Shown in pieces: positions 44,508 to 47,038 of a stretch of 47,038 bases of DNA. Location: the NCBI GenBank assembly GCA_949300025.1, contig CASGCS010000016.1, positions 1 to 47,038 on the forward strand, read 5' to 3'. The DNA comes from an uncultured bacterium. GTDB lineage: Bacteria > Bacteroidota > Bacteroidia > Bacteroidales > UBA932. The notes beneath the pieces were generated by a model that ran no database searches, was not told where the DNA came from, and saw nothing but the letters and a program-made list of their open reading frames with translations. The stretch's first letter is position 1. Each line of letters opens with the position of its first letter. The position numbers were made by a program, and so were the translations under genes.

Positions 44508-44545
44508 CCTCGAATTTAATTATATAAACCTTAAAAGACATTTGT

Positions 44546-45148
44546 ATGAGCATGTTAATCTTATCTTCGTTATGCGCGCTCGCGCTCAATGTTTCCTCTG
44601 CAGAGTCGCAGCAGGATACCGTTCATAGATATGTAATCGACAACAAGAAAGTTGAAAATTTTGACGGCAGCCAGCTTCAGGGCAAAACCATAAAGTCCTA
44701 TACGGTTACAGAGTCAAAGAATGAATCGCGAAATGTTGTTTATGAACTGCATTCCATAGAGACGGCAAACAGTGCCTTCTCTTATGAAAAGAATGAGAAG
44801 AGGATAGAAATCAATGAAAAAGAACTGAAGGAGGGTGCGGTATCAATCGCTCCGGAAAAGATAGCATCCGTACAGGTTTTCAAGCCGGGTTCCAAGGAGG
44901 CGGCCACATATGGAGAAAAGGGGGAGATTGTCATTATATCCATTGTAAATGACAAGGATGATACGGCTGACGGTAAAATATCCGAGCCTCTTTATGTAAT
45001 TGACGGGAAAGTATCGGATAAAAAAGATGTGGATGTTTTGGATGTGAATAAAATCGAGTCTATTAACGTTGTCAAGGACCGGAATGAGGTGAAAAAGTAT
45101 ACAGACGAGGAAAAATCCGGTGTGGTATATATCAAAATTAAAAAGTAA
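44546..45148 (+). CDS. Secreted protein with two TonB-plug-like motifs
   Basis: 200 residues with a signal peptide (MSMLILSSLCALALNVSSA). The C-terminal part carries two copies of a plug-domain-like pattern: IAPEKIASVQVFKPGS with YGEKGEIVIIS (about 105-135), and LYVIDGKVSDKKDV with DVNKIESINVVKDRNEV and SGVVYIKIKK (about 155-200). Similar plug-only motifs occur at the ends of BlaR1/M56-type and other Bacteroidota signalling proteins; there is no barrel, so it is not a receptor. It follows the anti-sigma gene by 38 bp and likely belongs to the same signalling operon. Confidence 0.7.
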   Translation: MSMLILSSLCALALNVSSAESQQDTVHRYVIDNKKVENFDGSQLQGKTIKSYTVTESKNESRNVVYELHSIETANSAFSYEKNEKRIEINEKELKEGAVSIAPEKIASVQVFKPGSKEAATYGEKGEIVIISIVNDKDDTADGKISEPLYVIDGKVSDKKDVDVLDVNKIESINVVKDRNEVKKYTDEEKSGVVYIKIKK

Positions 45149-45179
45149 AAACGTTTTGCCGGTAGTTCTGCTTCTGCGG

Positions 45180-45345
45180 CGGGTGTTTCATTTCCACTTA
45201 GCATCTGAACCTTGGATATGGCTATCTAAAATCTTACAACATACTTGTTGTGAGTGTGCTATGGGGCTGAGTCAGCATTTCCGCGGGGTTCAGATGCAAC
45301 TGCTTTCGACCGCATCTGAACGCGGAGGGTCTCTTGGTTAATCCC
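45180..45345 (+). repeat. Dispersed copy of the 298-bp repeat family
   Basis: Reverse-complement relative of 202-390. GTGTTTCATTTCCACTTA is followed by GCATCTGAAC (45201-45210), GTTCAGATGC (45288-45297) and GCATCTGAAC (45312-45321). The 87-bp and 24-bp spacings are the same as in the array at 162-854, and internal similarity is clear (AAATCTTACAACATACTTG against AAATTCTTGCAATACGCTTG). The second module is cut short after about 45345. The rest of the 45149-45382 gap shows nothing else. Confidence 0.88.
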
Positions 45346-45382
45346 TGCAATAGAAAGTGTTTCAATCCGCCTTTTTATTCCG

Positions 45383-45721
45383 TTACCATAATGTGACCTT
45401 TCCGGCCATTCCCAAATCGAGTGTAGCGGTCTCGATGCCAAGGGCCTTGAACACGCGGCTCATGGTTGAAAGCGTTATCGAGCTCTTGCCGTTCTCCAGC
45501 TTGCAGATTTGGGAGCGTTTCACTCCGACCCTTTCGCCCAACTCCTCCTGTGTGAGGTGCTGTTTTAGGCGCGCCTGTTTTATGGCCTCTCCTACATAAT
45601 AGGCCTGTATCTCTTCCTTTAGCCGTGCCTCCATTGCATCACGCTCCGGGGTGCCTGCCTTTCCCCATACGTCGTCTATCAATACGTCCGCCGGTTTAAA
45701 ATTCATCTTTGCCATATTCAT
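45383..45721 (-). CDS. higA: HigA-type XRE antitoxin
   Basis: 112 residues. An N-terminal extension (ADVLIDDVWGKAGTPERDAM) precedes a Cro/C1-type helix-turn-helix, AIKQARLKQHLTQEELGERV then GVKRSQICKLENGKSSITL and MSRVFKALGIE. In this family the antitoxin binds the HigB toxin and represses the shared promoter. The ATG overlaps the toxin stop (TAATG), and the toxin-first order is typical of HigBA. Confidence 0.88.
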   Translation of the reverse strand: MNMAKMNFKPADVLIDDVWGKAGTPERDAMEARLKEEIQAYYVGEAIKQARLKQHLTQEELGERVGVKRSQICKLENGKSSITLSTMSRVFKALGIETATLDLGMAGKVTLW

Positions 45722-46062
45722 TATCCTTTATCACTGAAATACTCTTTTCTTATCCTTTCCGCCTTTTCAATCTCCTTTTTAGGCGTTTTCTGTGTCTTCT
45801 TCACCATGCCGTGGGTAACCACTACCAATGTCTTCGCTTCTGTGTCCCAGAAGGCGAACAGGCGGTAGGCTGTTCCATTATAAAGAGTGCGGAGTTCCCA
45901 TATTTCTGTATTTTCCAGTTTTTTGAAAATATCCTTTTCCATCAATCCGCTTTGCAGTTTGCGGATATTGTATGCTATCTTCTGCTGTGCCTTGAGTGGC
46001 TGCTGCCTGACAAAGAAGTCTGCCTCGTCGCTCAGTATCACCGTTATTTTCAGTCCGCCCAT
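45721..46062 (-). CDS. higB: HigB-type toxin (RelE superfamily, Gp49-like)
   Basis: 113 residues. The Gp49/HigB pattern is clear: LSDEADFFVRQQPLKAQQKI, then EIWELRTLYNGTAYRLFAFW, then LVVVTHGMVKKTQKTPKKEI followed by EKAERIRKEYF. These are ribosome-dependent mRNA endonucleases; the basic KKTQKTP loop is the usual active-site region. It is the first gene of the operon, with a consensus promoter 20 bp upstream. Confidence 0.9.
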   Translation of the reverse strand: MGGLKITVILSDEADFFVRQQPLKAQQKIAYNIRKLQSGLMEKDIFKKLENTEIWELRTLYNGTAYRLFAFWDTEAKTLVVVTHGMVKKTQKTPKKEIEKAERIRKEYFSDKG

Positions 46063-46081
46063 TATCTATTGGTTACTAGTG

Positions 46082-46112
46082 CAAAGATAATACCCTGTTT
46101 CCAAATTGGCAA
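46082..46112 (-). promoter_or_regulatory. higBA promoter with palindromic operator candidate
   Basis: Minus strand: TTG (46110-46112), 20 bp, TATCTTTG (46082-46089). The spacer holds the palindrome CCAA-n-TTGG (46101-46109), placed where HigA would block RNA polymerase. Confidence 0.7.
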
Positions 46113-46129
46113 ACATTGTTTATGCCTAA

Positions 46130-46366
46130 AAAATTTTCTTTACTTTTAATGCCGACAGCATTTCACCGGAGGACATGATGGAAGCCTGGGCGGCAAGCCT
46201 GCAAGACGGCAAGACGGAGGCATCGGAGGAGTTCGGAGCGGTAGTCAAAAAGAAAATGACCCCTCAGGCGTTATTGCCGTTCGAGTGGGACAGGCAGAAG
46301 CCGAAGGCGGAATTTGTAAGCAAGGAGGAGGATAAAAAGAGGTTGGAGCGGTTGCGCGGGAAATGA
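46130..46366 (+). pseudogene. 3' remnant of an unidentified gene, possibly phage tail-related
   Basis: An open stretch without its own promoter runs from the stop codon at 46127 and reads ADSISPEDMMEAWAASLQDG, then VVKKKMTPQALLPFEWDRQK, ending in a basic Lys/Arg/Glu tail. It looks like the C-terminal part of a longer protein whose front has been lost, since the similarity of base composition begins abruptly near 46150. The LPFEWD segment near the C-terminus recalls small tail-assembly proteins of Bacteroidota prophages, but this is only an impression. An internal ATG (46175) could still give a 63-residue peptide. Confidence 0.4.
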
Positions 46367-46370
46367 GGGT

Positions 46371-46682
46371 CTAAATGAACCAAGGACCGCCGGGATTAGT
46401 ATCCGGGAGTAAGAATATAGCCCTGAAAAAGTGGAAAATGAAAACGAATGCAAGAATGGCGGACAAGATAAAATAGATATCGAAATTAATATTAATGGCG
46501 TCGATGATAATGAATAATAAAAAACATATGAGCATTGCGACGATAGAGTTCAGTGCTTTGTTTGCAGCTTTCCGCTCTTTTTCTTCGTCTATCTTTTCCC
46601 AATTCCCTTCAAGTATATCTCTCATGCCCTCTGTAATGGGGATATCGTCTTTAGGATTATCCAATTTATCATCTTTGCTCAT
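46371..46682 (-). CDS. Small two-helix membrane protein
   Basis: 103 residues. A charged cytoplasmic N-terminus of about 43 residues (KDDIPITEGMRDILEGNWEK) is followed by two membrane helices (about 47-65, IVAMLICFLLFIIIDAI, and 70-92, FILSAILAFVFIFHFFRAIF) and a short tail. No family recognised. It has its own promoter with good spacing, which supports it as a real gene. Low-complexity A+T-rich codon use differs from the core genes and fits an acquired region. Confidence 0.65.
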   Translation of the reverse strand: MSKDDKLDNPKDDIPITEGMRDILEGNWEKIDEEKERKAANKALNSIVAMLICFLLFIIIDAININFDIYFILSAILAFVFIFHFFRAIFLLPDTNPGGPWFI

Positions 46683-46715
46683 AGTTCTTATAGCTCTTAA
46701 AAATTAAGATTTACG

Positions 46716-46747
46716 CAAATATAGTAAAGAATTACAAATTAGTGCAA
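46716..46747 (-). promoter_or_regulatory. Promoter of the small membrane protein gene
   Basis: Minus strand: TTG (46745-46747), 21 bp, TATATTTG (46716-46723), 33 bp before the ATG at 46682. Confidence 0.65.
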
Positions 46748-46748
46748 A

Positions 46749-46898
46749 ATGGCCAAGGATATAAAATTCAACATTATAGACGGCAATTTCCGCATTCTTT
46801 CGTTATGTCTGTACTTCTGTGGCAGGGTTGGGGTTTTGCTCGCTCCGTTTCACTTCGCTGCGCATTCCCATCCCCCTGCCGCGGGCTGTCTTACATGA
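46749..46898 (+). pseudogene. 5' remnant of an interrupted gene
   Basis: MAKDIKFNIIDGNFRILSLC starts like a normal cytoplasmic or phage structural protein, then the frame runs into GC-rich palindromic sequence and stops after 49 codons. The composition change near 46800-46830 suggests that the gene was cut by the element at the right edge. Identity unknown; the beginning is reminiscent of tail tape-measure starts but too short to say. Confidence 0.3.
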
Positions 46899-47033
46899 CC
46901 TTCGCAGAATGTGTCAGGCTGCGCCTGTCTTTCCCGTACCGAAACTTCCAGTCCCTGAGCAGGGCTCGGCCCTGTCAGTCCCGATACGAAAAACGCCTGA
47001 CTTCTGTCAGGCACATTCTGCTTCTCATGTGAC
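46891..47033. repeat. Palindromic structured element at the right edge
   Basis: Imperfect terminal inverted repeats of about 21 bp: the left arm (46891-46913) and right arm (47012-47033) share the ACATGA part and a perfect CAGAATGTG/CACATTCTG (46905-46913, 47012-47020). Inside are small perfect hairpins: CAGGC-TGC-GCCTG (46915-46927), CCCTG-AG-CAGGG (46953-46964), AGGGC-TCG-GCCCT (46961-46973) and GCCTGAC-TTCT-GTCAGGC (46995-47012). It resembles a MITE or REP-like element. It may continue past the window. Confidence 0.7.
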
Positions 47034-47038
47034 CTGGT

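Noticed and set aside
44546..45148. TonB-dependent receptor fragment
   Set aside because: Complete signal peptide, complete stop and two plug-like motifs without any barrel remnant point to a stand-alone protein rather than a broken receptor.

Overview
The window looks like a piece of chromosome from a member of the Bacteroidota, most likely order Bacteroidales. Three things point there. Recognisable promoters follow the Bacteroidota pattern TTG-N19-21-TAnnTTTG (at least seven good matches). Start codons lack Shine-Dalgarno sequences. The gene content is typical: a TonB-dependent receptor with a carboxypeptidase-like N-terminal domain, BACON-domain lipoprotein, DUF349 protein, DPP-IV, NagZ-like GH3 fused to a serine-hydrolase-like domain, paired aminopeptidase-C-like proteases and a THUMP-like methyltransferase. 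There is no 16S sequence here, so I do not place it lower than order.

Layout. 1-160: the 3' part of a 5S rRNA and its terminator, the end of an rRNA operon. 162-854: a non-coding array of a 298-bp tandem repeat built from 97-bp modules with inverted 10-bp ends. 974-17187: mostly housekeeping genes: a GH10-like lipoprotein, trmD, a DUF349 protein with yidC and yggS, the surE-lpxB-dapF lipid/cell-wall operon, gapA, and a four-gene run encoding an output-less HAMP sensor, TrkH potassium transporter, RecD-like helicase and DPP-IV. 27387 down to 17199 (minus strand): a 10-kb envelope transport locus with an OB-fold-like Cys/His lipoprotein, PepSY-type membrane protein, ABC ATPase and permease, DUF4857-like protein, TonB-dependent receptor, small lipoprotein, DUF6850-like barrel and BACON/DUF4876-like lipoprotein. 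It has one promoter at its head and a second in front of the receptor.

27384-42419 returns to core functions: THUMP-like methyltransferase, MATE transporter, phosphohexomutase, GH3 enzyme, phosphatidylserine synthase, two tandem C1 proteases separated by a duplicated 79-bp repeat, queE, tRNA-Lys(CTT) with promoter and terminator, an AlkA-AGT fusion repair protein, asnA and ornithine aminotransferase.

42484-47038 is accessory in character. It has a PIN-toxin/RelB-like antitoxin cassette bracketed by a perfect 38-bp direct repeat, an ECF sigma/anti-sigma/TonB-plug-like operon, a dispersed copy of the repeat family seen at 162-854, a HigB-HigA toxin-antitoxin pair, gene remnants that may come from a prophage, a small membrane protein, and a palindromic structured element at the right edge.

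The best candidates for something undescribed are: (1) the repeat family with rigid 87-bp spacing of GCATCTGAAC/GTTCAGATGC and a reading frame kept open across copies; (2) the toxin-antitoxin cassette between long direct repeats; (3) the TonB-ABC-PepSY locus with a CxHxCxH lipoprotein at its head.
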